Source: Bacteroidota bacterium (lineage in GTDB: Bacteria > Bacteroidota > Bacteroidia > Chitinophagales > Saprospiraceae). Taken from it: a stretch of DNA of 55,967 nucleotides. Both the position numbers and the translations under genes were made by a program. This document shows positions 15,554-26,351 of this stretch, one piece after another. Numbering within the stretch: position 1 is the first letter of the stretch; each line of letters opens with the position of its first letter. The stretch lies in NCBI GenBank assembly GCA_017857395.1, contig JAFMDF010000023.1, positions 1 through 55,967 of the forward strand, written 5' to 3'. Below the pieces are notes generated by a model that saw only the letters and a program-made list of their open reading frames with translations, made no database searches and was not told the origin of the DNA.

Positions 15554-16861
15554 TTAAACTACTTCCGCTACCACAAAAGTACTGCCACCTACAAAAATTA
15601 AATCTTCTTTATTTGCCCTTCGTCTCGCTGCTTTTAAGCCATTTTTTACAGAGCTATATTTCCGACCTTTTAAATTAAATACGGCTGCTTTTTCTTTTAA
15701 TATATTTGCTGCTAAACCTCTAGGAATATTCGCTTTGACAAAATAATAGCGTGCATTTGTCGGCAACATTTTTAATATTTTGGCGATGTCTTTGTCGTTG
15801 ACCATGCCCAGCACAATATGTAATTGTTGGTAAGGCATTTTTTCTAATTGTTGTAATATTTGCTGAATGCCCGCTTGATTGTGTCCACTATCGCAAATAA
15901 TCGTAGGGTTATCCCCCAATTTTTGCCAACGTCCTAAAAAATAAGTTAAAGACTTTAGATTTTTTAGTCCTTCTTGGATAGCGGATGGCGTAATGGTTGG
16001 TAATAGTGAATTTTTATTGAGGGTAGTAATGGCTTGTAAGGCGGTCGTTATATTCTTTTGCTGATAGCCACCCATTAAATTAACGGCAAGGTGATTGAAA
16101 TTATGGCTTCTACCTTTGACATAATAAATGGTATGATGTGCTTGTATTTCTTTTTCAATGAGAGAAATATTTTTATCCGCAAAGACGATTGATGCCTTAT
16201 TTTTTTGGGCAGATGCCTCAAAAATAGCTGTTGTTTCCTTTTGCGTTTCCCCAATCACTACAGGAATATTGGGTTTAATGATTCCTGCTTTTTCACTAGC
16301 AATTTTAGGTAAGGTATCTCCTAAAAATTGCTGATGGTCATAACTAATATTGGTGATGACAGATAATAAAGGCGTGATAATATTGGTCGAATCTAATCGC
16401 CCACCTAAACCTGTTTCTATGATGGCAACATCTACCTTTTCTTTAGCAAAATAATCAAAGGCTAGCGCAACGGTAATTTCAAAAAAAGAAGGTCGGATTT
16501 TTTCAAAAGTAGGACTATGTTTTTTTACAAAATCAACAACATGCCTTTTGTTGATTAATTGCCCATTAATCTTAATCCGTTCCCTAAAATCTTTATAATG
16601 CGGGGAAGTATAATACCCTACTTTTAAACCACTAGCTTGTAGCATTGCACCAATTAAATGGGTAGTAGATCCTTTTCCATTCGTGCCAGCAATATGAATA
16701 CTTGGAAACTCTTTGTAAGCATGCCCAACATGGTCACAAAGGGTAATGATGTTCGTCAAGTCCTTTTTGAATGCCGCCCCACCTATTTTTTGGAACATAG
16801 GGAGTTGGGTGTATAGATAGTTTAAGGTTGCCTTGTATTGTTGATGGATGCTTTGCTTCAT
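15554..16861 (-). CDS. folC: bifunctional folylpolyglutamate synthase/dihydrofolate synthase
   Basis: FolC adds glutamate to dihydropteroate and then to tetrahydrofolates in the cytosol. It has 435 aa, the normal length. It shows the Mur-ligase-like P-loop AGTNGKGST (58-66), YYTSPHYKDFRERI, and the signature IIETGLGGRLDSTN followed by ITNISYDHQQFLG. The C-terminal domain carries ICDSGHNQAG. The gene lies 68 nt after the TPR membrane protein gene on the same strand and may be read with it. The functions are not obviously linked. Confidence 0.95.
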   Translation of the reverse strand: MKQSIHQQYKATLNYLYTQLPMFQKIGGAAFKKDLTNIITLCDHVGHAYKEFPSIHIAGTNGKGSTTHLIGAMLQASGLKVGYYTSPHYKDFRERIKINGQLINKRHVVDFVKKHSPTFEKIRPSFFEITVALAFDYFAKEKVDVAIIETGLGGRLDSTNIITPLLSVITNISYDHQQFLGDTLPKIASEKAGIIKPNIPVVIGETQKETTAIFEASAQKNKASIVFADKNISLIEKEIQAHHTIYYVKGRSHNFNHLAVNLMGGYQQKNITTALQAITTLNKNSLLPTITPSAIQEGLKNLKSLTYFLGRWQKLGDNPTIICDSGHNQAGIQQILQQLEKMPYQQLHIVLGMVNDKDIAKILKMLPTNARYYFVKANIPRGLAANILKEKAAVFNLKGRKYSSVKNGLKAARRRANKEDLIFVGGSTFVVAEVV

Positions 16862-16929
16862 CTAGCAAAGTAACGAGGAAAATTTTAAATGGAAAAGATA
16901 CCTTTAAATTTTACATTTTCAATTTAAAC

Positions 16930-18870
16930 CTACTGCAACCCATTCCAATAACTAGCAGGTACATTCGCCCCAGATTCTTGTGCCAACCGCAAATCTGCCG
17001 CCGCCTGTGTTTTATTCCCTATATTTTTATAAGCCAACCCTCGTTGCATCAGAAATACGCCTCTTTGACGGTCGATGGATAAAGCTTGATTATAATCTTC
17101 AATTGCAGCTTGATGTTGTCCTAATCGACTTTTGCCTAAGCCTCTTTCATACCAAACTTCTGCATCATAAGGATTCATAGACAAATAGGCGGTATGGTCT
17201 TGAATGGCAAGTTCATAATTGCCACTTTGCATATATAATAAAGAGCGATTGGCATAACCACCTGGTTTATCAGGTTCTAATTCGATTGCTTTATTTAAAT
17301 CGACTAAAGCTGCTTGGTTTTTGCCTAAATAGCCAAGTGCTGCGCCTCGATTGGCATATAATTCCCCTAATTCTGGTGCATATTCGATGCCTTGGGTGTA
17401 ATCGGCAATGGCTTGTTGTACTAAATTTCTATCATTTTTAGGCCCACCTAAATCAAAGTAAGTTTTACCTCGACTATTATAAGTACTGCCTTTGTCTGGA
17501 TTGATCTCAATGGCTTTGGTATAATCGGCTAAAGCTTGATTGATATTCCCTTGGTCTCGATAAAATTGTGCTCGATTGCTATAAGGCGTATCAATTTTGT
17601 TGTAATATTTTAAAACATGTGTCCAAAGCGTGCCTCCGTTTTTCCAGATTTTATTTTGTTGCCAAGTCATCACGCCGAAGACAAATAAATAAGCAGCTAA
17701 TCCAATGTTCAGTCCTTTACTAAATGTCCGTTTTTGTTGACTGATTTGCTGATAATAATAACCAACTAAAAAGAATAAACCAAAATAAGGCACATAAGTA
17801 AAACGGTCTGCAATAAATCCTTGTCCTGCACCAACGACCTGCAACATGAATACGACATTAAAAGTGAAAAAAGCGACGCCAAATAGTAGGGCTGTTTGTC
17901 CTTTTTTAAAAGCGTAGTATAATCCACCAATGATGGGGAATAATAAAGCCGTACCTGCATAAAATTCCCAACCAATTGCAGAAGGGTAGGGGTAAAGCGG
18001 GGACATTTCATAAGGGAAAATAAACTTAGCTAGATAGACGATATAAGAATAGCCACCAACCATTATTCTTTCCAAAAAATTGTATTCAGTTACTTGATCT
18101 AATGATCCTTCTTTGGAAAGGAAAAAAATACCCATTAAACCTGTCACTAAGGATAGTAAAAAGAAGATAGCTTTTTCTAGAATTAATTTTAAATTTACGG
18201 CTCTTTTTAGAAAATAATCAATGGCTAAAAAAGAGAGTGGTAGTGCAACTGCTTGAATTTTAGATAATAAAGACAAGATAAATAAACCAATCGTTAGCCA
18301 TAAATATCCCTTTCTCTTTTTATCAAAATGGATATATCGAATATAATTATAAATGGCGGCAAAATAAAAAGCGCCGTACAAAACATCTTTCCGTTCGGTT
18401 ACCCAAGCGACAGATTCCACTCGCATGGGATGAATGCCAAATAATAAAGCAACGATTCCTGCGGCAATCGGAGATAGTTTTAACTGAATCCCAATTTTAT
18501 ATACAAAAAAAACACAAACTAAATGAAGGAGTAGATTATTGACATGAATAACGGTTGCATTTAAACCAAAAATAGCTTTCTCAATTGCCAAACTTAATAT
18601 GGATAATGGATTGTAATTTCCAATTACCGTGTCTGTAAAGATACCTTTAATACTCCGCCAATCAAAGACTTGTAAATTAGGATTTTTTAAAATATTGACA
18701 TCATCATCCCAAGTGACAAAATCATTCATTAAAGAAGGGATAAACACAATGGCAGTTGCAACTAAAGCAATAATTAGAGGTAATAAAGTATTCGATAAGT
18801 TATTGCTATTTTTTGTGTGGATAGCTGCCTTTGTAGCATGCTTTTTTTTAAGACTTTTTTTCCTTGCCAT
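16930..18870 (-). CDS. TMTC-like multi-span membrane protein with C-terminal TPRs
   Basis: The N-terminal 400 or so residues have about ten hydrophobic spans and the early loop motif FVTWDDDVNIL, as in GT-C fold glycosyltransferases of the TMTC/O-mannosyl group. Another motif, GIHPMRVESVAWVTERKDVL, is typical of these proteins. About six tetratricopeptide repeats follow (units like YSNRAQFYRDQGNINQALADYTKAIEINP). I chose the ATG at 18870, giving MARKKSLKKKHATK. A GTG at 18912 would add 14 residues but has a poor context. It may transfer a lipid-linked sugar to secreted proteins, an inference from the family. It precedes folC. Confidence 0.8.
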   Translation of the reverse strand: MARKKSLKKKHATKAAIHTKNSNNLSNTLLPLIIALVATAIVFIPSLMNDFVTWDDDVNILKNPNLQVFDWRSIKGIFTDTVIGNYNPLSILSLAIEKAIFGLNATVIHVNNLLLHLVCVFFVYKIGIQLKLSPIAAGIVALLFGIHPMRVESVAWVTERKDVLYGAFYFAAIYNYIRYIHFDKKRKGYLWLTIGLFILSLLSKIQAVALPLSFLAIDYFLKRAVNLKLILEKAIFFLLSLVTGLMGIFFLSKEGSLDQVTEYNFLERIMVGGYSYIVYLAKFIFPYEMSPLYPYPSAIGWEFYAGTALLFPIIGGLYYAFKKGQTALLFGVAFFTFNVVFMLQVVGAGQGFIADRFTYVPYFGLFFLVGYYYQQISQQKRTFSKGLNIGLAAYLFVFGVMTWQQNKIWKNGGTLWTHVLKYYNKIDTPYSNRAQFYRDQGNINQALADYTKAIEINPDKGSTYNSRGKTYFDLGGPKNDRNLVQQAIADYTQGIEYAPELGELYANRGAALGYLGKNQAALVDLNKAIELEPDKPGGYANRSLLYMQSGNYELAIQDHTAYLSMNPYDAEVWYERGLGKSRLGQHQAAIEDYNQALSIDRQRGVFLMQRGLAYKNIGNKTQAAADLRLAQESGANVPASYWNGLQ

Positions 18871-19035
18871 TATTTTTGAGATTTGGTTAGAATAGTCCAA
18901 AAATCTCACCAAAAAGACGAGTATTTAGGTAGGCAATTGATTAAACCTGATTCTCTTTACCCAAAGAAAAAACTCCTTTAACGATTTTTTATCGCAGTTG
19001 CCCATTTTTTAACAGGGAATCAACCTACTTTTCAT

Positions 19036-19043
19036 TACTTTTG
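19036..19043 (+). promoter_or_regulatory. -7 box (TACTTTTG) upstream of the barrel gene
   Basis: TACTTTTG fits TAnnTTTG and lies 57 nt before the start at 19100. No matching -33 TTG is seen at the usual spacing. Confidence 0.4.
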
Positions 19044-19099
19044 AATAGCAGCCTATCAACAGTCATAAGCTTCCTTCAATCACCGACAAATTTTAACAA

Positions 19100-19990
19100 A
19101 TGAAAAACCGTTTTTACTTTTCCTTATGTTTCCTTTTCTTTTTTACGTTTTATAATAATCCATTACTAGCTCAAACATTAGATACGACAACAATTTGGCA
19201 AATGACCATGATGGATTATAATGAATTCGTAGGCCATATTTTGTCTGAGACGGAGACAACCCTCGAATTTAAAACGGCAACCATTGGTATTATTACTTTG
19301 CGAAAAGATCAAATTAAACGGCGAGAAAAGATCATTAGCAATGGTTCTACCAATGGCTTATTATGGGCAGAAAATCGAATGGCTTACCGTTATTTTATAC
19401 GCAATAGCGCGTACAACTTAAAAAAAGGGGAAGCAGTCTATCAAAATGCTTGGATATTGATTAATAATATTGATGTTGGGGTTACGGATAACTTTTCCAT
19501 AGGGCTTGGTACCGTGCCTCTATTTTTGTTCGGAGGCGGTACTTCTCCTATTTGGTTGACCCCAAGACTGAGTATTCCAATAGAAGCAGATAAGGTTAAT
19601 TTAGGGGTAGGTGCTTTGGTTGGTACGACGGTAGGGAATGACTTTGACAATACCTCTTTTGGCTTTGGTTTTGGTAATGTAACTTTGGGAGACAAAAATA
19701 AAAATATAACGCTTGGCGTAGGTTATGGATTTGCTGATGGAGAATTTGCCAGTAGACCAACGTTTAATCTTGCTGGAATGATTCGAACGGGTAAAAGAAG
19801 TTATTTGATTTCTGAAAATTATATTATTACTACAGGTTTTGAGACGATAGTCGCTTTATCTTTAGGGGGCAGATTTACGGGAAAAAGAATCACTTTAGAT
19901 TACGGTGGTTATTTCGTTCCTAATTTGGGTACTTTTGCAATTGCACCTTGGTTGAGTGTGAGTATTCCTTTTGGCAATGCTAGAAACTGA
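19100..19990 (+). CDS. hypothetical outer-membrane beta-barrel protein
   Basis: This 296-aa protein has a clear signal peptide (about residues 1-25, ending LLAQ). A short region follows with MMDYNEFVGHILSETETTLEFKTATIGIITL, which looks like a small beta domain. From about residue 110 on, alternating hydrophobic strands and glycine-rich turns (GLGTVPLFLFGGG, FGFGFGNVTLGD) suggest a small outer-membrane barrel. It ends SVSIPFGNARN. No named family was recognised. It is 67 nt before the BNR-repeat gene and probably shares its transcript. Confidence 0.7.
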   Translation: MKNRFYFSLCFLFFFTFYNNPLLAQTLDTTTIWQMTMMDYNEFVGHILSETETTLEFKTATIGIITLRKDQIKRREKIISNGSTNGLLWAENRMAYRYFIRNSAYNLKKGEAVYQNAWILINNIDVGVTDNFSIGLGTVPLFLFGGGTSPIWLTPRLSIPIEADKVNLGVGALVGTTVGNDFDNTSFGFGFGNVTLGDKNKNITLGVGYGFADGEFASRPTFNLAGMIRTGKRSYLISENYIITTGFETIVALSLGGRFTGKRITLDYGGYFVPNLGTFAIAPWLSVSIPFGNARN

Positions 19991-20057
19991 ATTTAATTTT
20001 CAATTTTCAGACCACTTTTGGTAGGAATTTGAGGTTAAAATTAAACATCAATAGAGA

Positions 20058-22592
20058 ATGCCTAAAAAAATAATTGTTTTTTTAATTAATTTATCAGTTG
20101 GTATCGCTATTTTCTTTGTCAATTGTCATCAGCCAATAGAGAAAGTAGCACAAAAGGAGGCTGCTGAAAGCAAGTCGTTACCTTCCGATTATTTCTTTCA
20201 ACAAAGAGCCTATCCTAAAAATAAGATTGATAGAAAAGCGTATCAGAAAGCTTTAGCTTATCGAGAAAGAGTGAGTAAGATAGCGACTAAGCGTAATAAT
20301 TCATGGGAATTTGCAGGCCCAACCAATATTGGTGGAAGAGTAACGGATATAGAAATGTTTACGGATGATTTGACTACCATTTTTGTAGGTGCTGCATCGG
20401 GCGGTATTTTTAAATCTATCAACCAAGGCGAAAATTGGCAACCTATTTTTGATGATGCCGCAAGTTTATCTATTGGAGATATGACGATTGCCACGGATAG
20501 AACGATTTATGTAGGAACAGGAGAAGCCAATGCAGGTGGTGGTTCTTTAGCTTATGATGGAGTAGGAGTGTATAAATCAACGGATGAAGGAAATAGCTGG
20601 AAATTTAAAGGCTTAACAGGTGTAGGAAGTATTGGAAAAGTAGTCACTAATCCTACTAATTCGGAGGAAGTCTATGTGGCAGCAATGGGCTATTTATTTG
20701 AAAATAATGTAGAAAGAGGCGTTTATCGAAGTCAAGATGGCGGCGATAATTGGGAACAAATTCTCTTTGTATCCGATTCAACAGGCGCAATTGATTTAGC
20801 AATTGACCCAACCAATTCTGATGTGCTCTATGCAGCGATGTGGGAACGAACTCGGCGACTGAATAAACGACAATATGGTGGGGCAACTTCTGGCATTTAT
20901 AAATCAACGGATGGTGGGGATACTTGGACGGAATTGAGAAATGGTTTACCAAGCATTGCTGCAAATAAAGGGAGAATTGGACTAGCTATCGCACCGAGTG
21001 AACCGAATATTTTAATGGCAATTTATGCCAATCAGCGTGGAGACTTTCAAGGCATATACAAATCTACGAATGCTGGAGAAAATTGGAATAAAGTTGGTAC
21101 TATTGGAAGTGTTTCCTTTATGTGGTGGTTTGGTAAAATTTTTATTGACCCTATAACTCCTGATATTGTATTTGCACCTGGATTGGATTTATATCAATCG
21201 AGAAATGGAGGGACTAGTTTTGATAATGTCTCCGATAATATGCACGTTGACCAACACGCCTTATTTGTTCATCCAATGAATACCAATTTTGTAGTGGCTG
21301 GAAATGATGGTGGCGTTTATATTAGTGAAAATGGCGGTTCACAATGGACTAAGAAAAATAATTTACCCATCACGCAATTTTATACTTGTGAAATAGATTT
21401 TTCTGAACCAAATCGCCTCTATGGTGGAACACAAGATAATCATACCATTAGAACAACTACGGGCGATTTGGCCGATTGGACGGCACTTTTTGGTGGAGAC
21501 GGATTTCGAGTTTTAGTAGACCCTCAAGATAATCGTTTTGTTTACGGAGAATGGCAACGAGGTAATTTATTGCGTTCGACAGACGGAGGCCTTTCTTTTC
21601 AAAATGCCTTAAATGGAGTGGCGAATAATGATAGAAATAATTGGAATACGCCCGTTGCCATGGATTTTAAGGAGCCTGCTGCTTTATACTACGGCACACA
21701 AAGAATTTACAAATCTACAAATAGGGCAGCTCGTTGGATGCCAATTAGCCCAGATTTAAGTAATGGCAACCAATCGGATAATCTTACTTTTGGGACGATT
21801 ACAACGATTGATGTGTCTACCGTAGACGGCAAAATTATCTACGCAGGAACAGACGATGGCAATGTTTGGAATACTTTAGATGGCGGTTCTACTTGGACGA
21901 AAGTATCCGCTAATTTGCCGAATCGTTGGGTAACAGACGTTGCTGCTGACCCAATTGATGCGGCGACTGCTTATGCCGTTTTTTCAGGTTATCGCTTTGG
22001 CGAAAATATGGGACATATTTATAAAACAGTAGATAATGGAAATTCGTGGACAAACATAAGCGCAGGTTTACTCGATATTCCTTTAAATGCCATTGTCATC
22101 AATCCTGCAAATACCCAGCAGTCGTTTTTGGCGAGTGATATAGGTGTTTTTGAAACGCTCAATGGCGGAATAGATTGGCATTTATTGACTAGTGATATGC
22201 CAAATGTGCCTGTTACCGATTTGGATTTTCATGCGCCGACGAATAGGTTGGTGGCTGCTACTTATGGGCGAGGGTTGTATCAATATGAATTGGAAGAAGT
22301 GACTACGGCTGTTGATGATTTGCCGATTTTTGATTTGGAGGTACGGATTTTTCCCAACCCCTTCCAATCCCAAACCACAATCAAATACTACCTCCCAAAT
22401 AAAGGCAAGGTCAAACTTCAACTCAGAGACTTTTTAGGAAGAGAGGTCAAAATATTAGAAAACAGTCAACAAAAAGATAAAGGTTGGCACCAGCTCCAAT
22501 TAAATGCGGAAAGTATTCCTGCGGGCACTTATTATCTAGTGCTAGCTAATAATGGGCAATTGGAAACACATAAGTTAGTATTGCTTAGATAA
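20058..22592 (+). CDS. secreted BNR/sortilin-type repeat protein with T9SS sorting domain
   Basis: This 844-aa protein starts with a hydrophobic export signal (about 4-24) followed by a Cys in FFVNCHQ, possibly a lipoprotein site although the box is not canonical. The body is a beta-propeller made of many BNR-like blades with the pattern S(T/Q)DGG(D/S)(T/N)W (for example YKSTDGGDTWTEL), resembling Vps10/sortilin-like and glycoside hydrolase 74 propellers. The last 85 residues, from IFPNPFQSQTTIKYYL to THKLVLL, match the type A C-terminal sorting domain of type IX secretion. A cell-surface or released binding protein or hydrolase is likely; the ligand is unknown. Confidence 0.85.
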   Translation: MPKKIIVFLINLSVGIAIFFVNCHQPIEKVAQKEAAESKSLPSDYFFQQRAYPKNKIDRKAYQKALAYRERVSKIATKRNNSWEFAGPTNIGGRVTDIEMFTDDLTTIFVGAASGGIFKSINQGENWQPIFDDAASLSIGDMTIATDRTIYVGTGEANAGGGSLAYDGVGVYKSTDEGNSWKFKGLTGVGSIGKVVTNPTNSEEVYVAAMGYLFENNVERGVYRSQDGGDNWEQILFVSDSTGAIDLAIDPTNSDVLYAAMWERTRRLNKRQYGGATSGIYKSTDGGDTWTELRNGLPSIAANKGRIGLAIAPSEPNILMAIYANQRGDFQGIYKSTNAGENWNKVGTIGSVSFMWWFGKIFIDPITPDIVFAPGLDLYQSRNGGTSFDNVSDNMHVDQHALFVHPMNTNFVVAGNDGGVYISENGGSQWTKKNNLPITQFYTCEIDFSEPNRLYGGTQDNHTIRTTTGDLADWTALFGGDGFRVLVDPQDNRFVYGEWQRGNLLRSTDGGLSFQNALNGVANNDRNNWNTPVAMDFKEPAALYYGTQRIYKSTNRAARWMPISPDLSNGNQSDNLTFGTITTIDVSTVDGKIIYAGTDDGNVWNTLDGGSTWTKVSANLPNRWVTDVAADPIDAATAYAVFSGYRFGENMGHIYKTVDNGNSWTNISAGLLDIPLNAIVINPANTQQSFLASDIGVFETLNGGIDWHLLTSDMPNVPVTDLDFHAPTNRLVAATYGRGLYQYELEEVTTAVDDLPIFDLEVRIFPNPFQSQTTIKYYLPNKGKVKLQLRDFLGREVKILENSQQKDKGWHQLQLNAESIPAGTYYLVLANNGQLETHKLVLLR

Positions 22593-22602
22593 AAGTAAAT
22601 GG

Positions 22603-22646
22603 AACTTCATGTCACAGCCTATTTTGTTGTGACATGGAGTTTTTGT
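22603..22646 (+). terminator. intrinsic terminator after the BNR gene
   Basis: AACTTCATGTCACA (22603-22616) pairs with TGTGACATGGAGTT (22628-22641) with one G-T pair, followed by a T-run. The remaining sequence up to 22885 (part of a 435-nt gap) shows no gene. Confidence 0.8.
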
Positions 22647-22885
22647 TTTTAACTAAATTCTGAAAAAGTCAGTTATTGAATAATTTAACAGATTAGTAGG
22701 TTTTTTGACGAATAGGAAGATTAATCCTGACGATATTAGCGTAATTTATTAGCAAAGGATATGATTTTTCCCAAATCCTATTTCTCAAATTATCCCTTCT
22801 TACCATATATTATCTCTTTAAACAACCGACTCACTTCCTACTTCTTTTTTTTAAAAAAAACCTAAGAAAAATTTGCAATTTAATT

Positions 22886-22916
22886 TTTGTTTAATACAGA
22901 AATAATCGTACCTTTG
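22886..22916 (+). promoter_or_regulatory. str operon promoter
   Basis: TTTG (22886-22889), a 19-nt spacer and TACCTTTG (22909-22916) give the best match in the window to the Bacteroidota housekeeping promoter. Transcription should begin near 22923, leaving a leader of about 105 nt before rpsL. Confidence 0.8.
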
Positions 22917-23027
22917 CATTCGCTTTGGAAAAGGTGGGTTTTCGTAACCTATGAAAGACATTTAAAACAAAGGAAAATACGTACTTCTTTAAGTACCTCT
23001 TTTTAAAATAAAACAACCGCATAGCAT

Positions 23028-23414
23028 ATGCCTACTATTAACCAGTTAGTCAGAAAAGGAAGAAAAAAGATAGTTGAAGCGAGTAAATCTCGTGCTCTAG
23101 ACTCTTGTCCTCAAAAAAGAGGGGTATGTACTCGTGTTTATACGACTACACCTAAGAAGCCTAACTCAGCACTTAGAAAAGTAGCAAAAGTAAGATTGAC
23201 GAATGGTATTGAGGTGATTGCCTACATTCCTGGTGAAGGTCACAACTTACAAGAGCACTCAATTGTATTGATTAGAGGAGGTAGAGTAAAAGATTTACCT
23301 GGTGTGCGTTATACGATTGTCAGAGGGGCATTGGATACAGCAGGTGTAGCAGATAGGACTCAAAGTCGCTCTAAATACGGTGCTAAGCGTCCTAAGGCTG
23401 CTAAGAAGAAATAG
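23028..23414 (+). CDS. rpsL: 30S ribosomal protein S12
   Basis: S12 sits at the decoding centre. This copy has 128 aa. The conserved [21 protein letters not shown] loop and [13 protein letters not shown] contain the positions where streptomycin resistance usually arises; both are wild-type in form. The N-terminus [12 protein letters not shown] is standard. It is the first gene of the str operon and lies 83 nt before rpsG. Confidence 0.98.
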   Translation: MPTINQLVRKGRKKIVEASKSRALDSCPQKRGVCTRVYTTTPKKPNSALRKVAKVRLTNGIEVIAYIPGEGHNLQEHSIVLIRGGRVKDLPGVRYTIVRGALDTAGVADRTQSRSKYGAKRPKAAKKK

Positions 23415-23497
23415 TTTTAGCCTTTTTTAATTGATTTTATTTTTTCTAACTATAGCGGACATCATTTTATGACTGACCGCAAAAATTCCTCAGGGAA

Positions 23498-23965
23498 ATG
23501 CGTAAAAGAAAACCTAAATTAAGAGTAATCACTCCAGACCCAAGATATAAAGACGCTTTGGTAACTCAATTTGTCAATAATTTGATGTATTCAGGTAAGA
23601 AGAGTACCGCATTTGCTGTATTCTATGGTGCAATGGATATCATAAAAGAAAAGATGGGCACTGATGAGCACGCTGTTTGGAAGAAAGCATTGAATAATAT
23701 CATGCCACAAGTGGAAGTAAGAAGTAAGCGAATTGGTGGGGCAACTTTCCAGATTCCAGTAGAAATCAGACCTAATAGAAAATTATCTATTGGTATGAAG
23801 TGGATGATTAATTTCTCTAGAAAACGTAGTGGAAAAGGAATGGCAGAAAAATTAGCTGCAGAAGTAATGGCAGCTAGTAAAGGAGAAGGTGCTGCTGTAA
23901 AGCGTAAAGAAGATACGCACAAAATGGCAGAATCGAATAGAGCATTTGCACACTTTAAAGTATAA
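23498..23965 (+). CDS. rpsG: 30S ribosomal protein S7
   Basis: S7 organises the head of the 30S subunit and binds the 3' domain of 16S rRNA. It has 155 aa. Signatures are [17 protein letters not shown] at the start (bacterial copies usually begin MxRR), [21 protein letters not shown], and the C-terminus [15 protein letters not shown] 204-nt spacer with an inverted repeat separates it from fusA. Confidence 0.98.
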   Translation: MRKRKPKLRVITPDPRYKDALVTQFVNNLMYSGKKSTAFAVFYGAMDIIKEKMGTDEHAVWKKALNNIMPQVEVRSKRIGGATFQIPVEIRPNRKLSIGMKWMINFSRKRSGKGMAEKLAAEVMAASKGEGAAVKRKEDTHKMAESNRAFAHFKV

Positions 23966-23970
23966 GAGAA

Positions 23971-24060
23971 AATTGTCCTATTGTTCTATTGTTTTATTGT
24001 TGTCCTCGCTTATTATATCGACTGTCAACAATGTAGAGCAATATTAACAATAAAACAATT
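23971..24060. repeat. inverted octamer-like repeats between rpsG and fusA
   Basis: The left arm (23971-24002) is made of TATTGTT(C/T) steps. The right arm (24026-24060) is their approximate complement, with AACAATAAAACAATT. The arms can form a long AT-rich hairpin. Similar arms occur between rplC and rplD. Confidence 0.5.
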
Positions 24061-24169
24061 GCTATCCTATAATAAAGATAAACGAGAAGGCTTAGACAAA
24101 CGTTAATCGACAAACAACAGATTCTTAAATCTAATTTTTTAACTTTTTAATTCCTTTTAGGTCGTTGTC

Positions 24170-26299
24170 ATGGCAAAAGATTTAGCTTATACGAGGAACA
24201 TTGGTATCGCTGCACACATTGATGCGGGTAAGACTACCACTACAGAGCGAGTACTTTATTATACAGGTGTTAGCCACAAGATTGGTGAAGTACACGATGG
24301 TGCTGCTACCATGGATTGGATGGAGCAAGAACAAGAAAGAGGTATTACCATTACTTCTGCTGCTACTAAAACTAGTTGGACTTGGGAAGACCAAGAATAT
24401 CCAATTAATATTATCGATACGCCTGGTCACGTTGACTTTACAGTTGAAGTGGAGCGGTCTTTAAGAGTTTTAGATGGTATGGTTTTCTTATTCTGTGCAG
24501 TTTCTGGTGTTGAGCCACAATCTGAAACAGTTTGGAGACAAGCAGAAAGATATAGCGTTCCTAGAATTGGATTTGTTAACAAAATGGACCGACAAGGTGC
24601 TAACTTCTTTGAAGTAGTTAAGCAAGTGAAAGAGATGTTGGGCGGTAATCCTGTTCCACTACAGGTACCAATCGGTTCTGAGGATGAATTCAAGGGAGTC
24701 GTTGATTTGATTACGAATCAAGCAATTATCTGGAATGAGGAGGATAGAGGAATGACTTATAAAGAAATTCCAATTCCTGAAGATTTAGTAGAGATTGTTG
24801 CAGAACAAAGAGAATTTTTATTAGAAGCAGTAGCAGAATATGATGAGACGTTGATGGAAAAATACTTCGATGATCCTGATTCTTTAACTGCGGAAGATAT
24901 TCGTGGTGCTTTAAGAGCAGCGGTTATTGATATGAGTTTGATTCCAATGATGTGTGGTACTGCTTTCAAAAATAAAGGAGTTCAAGCGGTATTAGATGCA
25001 GTTTGTGCATTTATGCCTTCTCCACTAGATATTGAAGCGGTTGAAGGAACAGACCCTAAGACTGAAGAGACAATTCATAGAAAGCCTGACGATAATGAAC
25101 CATTTGCAGCATTAGCATTTAAGATTGCAACGGATCCTTTCGTAGGTCGTTTAGCTTTCTTTCGTGTTTATTCTGGACAATTGGATGCAGGTTCTTATGT
25201 TATGAATACTCGTTCTGGTAAAAAAGAACGTATTTCTAGAATTTACCAAATGCACTCTAACGATAGAGAAGCATTGGATACTGTATTTGCTGGTGATATT
25301 GCAGCAGCAGTAGGATTTAAGGATATTAAAACGGGAGATACTTTATGTGATTTAAAAGATCAAATCATATTAGAAAGCATGACTTTCCCTGATCCAGTAA
25401 TCGGTATCGCAATTGAGCCTAAGACACAGAAAGATGTAGAGAAGATGGGAATGGCTTTAGCAAAATTGACAGAAGAAGATCCAACTTTTCACGCTAAGTT
25501 CGATGAAGAGACGAATCAAACTATTATTAGCGGTATGGGGGAATTACACCTTGAGATTATCGTTGATCGTTTGAAGCGAGAATTCAAAGTAGAAGTAAAT
25601 GAGGGAGAGCCTCAAGTAAATTATAGGGAAGCTTTAACTAACTCTGTATCACACAGAGAAAAGTTAAAGAAGCAATCAGGTGGTTCTGGTTTGTTTGCGG
25701 ATATGGAATTCGAATTAGGCCCTGCGACTGAAGAATTCTTAGAATCAGATGACTTTAAGTCAGGAAAAGAGAAATTAGAATTTGATTGGGCTATTGTTGG
25801 TGGTTCTATTGATAAAAACTACGTTAAGCCAATCAAAGATGGTTTCCGAGCGATGATGGATAATGGTGTTTTAGCTGGATACAGCATAGATGCTATGAGA
25901 GTAAGAGTATTTGACGGTTCTATGCACGCGGTGGATTCAAAGCCAATTGCATTTGAATTATGTGCAAAAGAAGGATTTAAAGCTGCGGCTAACAAATGTA
26001 GACCAGTTTTATTGGAACCAATCATGAAATTAGAAGTAACTTCTCCTGAAGAATATACAGGTGGTGTTATTGGTGACTTGAACAGAAGACGTGGATTGAT
26101 CAAAGGTCAGGACATGAAGAACAATGCGACGATTATCAAAGCAGATGTTCCACTATCTGAAATGTTCGGTTACGTAACGCACTTAAGAACGATTACTTCT
26201 GGTAGAGCTTCTTCTTCTATGGAGTTCTCACACTACGCTGCGGCACCAAAAGGAATCGCTAAAGAAGTTATTGATAAAGTTAAAGGTGTTACAGCCTAA
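24170..26299 (+). CDS. fusA: elongation factor G
   Basis: EF-G is the GTPase that drives translocation. It has 709 aa. The P-loop is AHIDAGKTT (15-23), the switch region [10 protein letters not shown]3 DTPGHVDFT and G4 NKMD. Domains II-V follow, with the domain III motif [21 protein letters not shown]. The TKTSW stretch and lengths are ordinary. No tuf gene is adjacent, so EF-Tu must be encoded elsewhere. A hairpin follows the stop, separating the str and S10 units. Confidence 0.98.
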   Translation: MAKDLAYTRNIGIAAHIDAGKTTTTERVLYYTGVSHKIGEVHDGAATMDWMEQEQERGITITSAATKTSWTWEDQEYPINIIDTPGHVDFTVEVERSLRVLDGMVFLFCAVSGVEPQSETVWRQAERYSVPRIGFVNKMDRQGANFFEVVKQVKEMLGGNPVPLQVPIGSEDEFKGVVDLITNQAIIWNEEDRGMTYKEIPIPEDLVEIVAEQREFLLEAVAEYDETLMEKYFDDPDSLTAEDIRGALRAAVIDMSLIPMMCGTAFKNKGVQAVLDAVCAFMPSPLDIEAVEGTDPKTEETIHRKPDDNEPFAALAFKIATDPFVGRLAFFRVYSGQLDAGSYVMNTRSGKKERISRIYQMHSNDREALDTVFAGDIAAAVGFKDIKTGDTLCDLKDQIILESMTFPDPVIGIAIEPKTQKDVEKMGMALAKLTEEDPTFHAKFDEETNQTIISGMGELHLEIIVDRLKREFKVEVNEGEPQVNYREALTNSVSHREKLKKQSGGSGLFADMEFELGPATEEFLESDDFKSGKEKLEFDWAIVGGSIDKNYVKPIKDGFRAMMDNGVLAGYSIDAMRVRVFDGSMHAVDSKPIAFELCAKEGFKAAANKCRPVLLEPIMKLEVTSPEEYTGGVIGDLNRRRGLIKGQDMKNNATIIKADVPLSEMFGYVTHLRTITSGRASSSMEFSHYAAAPKGIAKEVIDKVKGVTA

Positions 26300-26307
26300 G
26301 AAATAAA

Positions 26308-26351
26308 AGTTGGGATAGATTGGCTTTTATTAGCTAATCTATTCCTCAACT
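26308..26351 (+). terminator. hairpin terminator candidate after fusA
   Basis: AGTTGGGATAGATT (26308-26321) pairs imperfectly with AATCTATTCCTCAACT (26336-26351), closed by GCT/AGC. T-rich sequence follows after a few bases. Together with the promoter at 26534 it marks the boundary of the str operon. The remainder of this 305-nt gap shows imperfect AT hairpins only. Confidence 0.5.

Noticed and set aside
20656-20964. 102-aa minus-strand frame inside the BNR gene
   Set aside because: Antisense to a repeat-rich coding region; no independent support.
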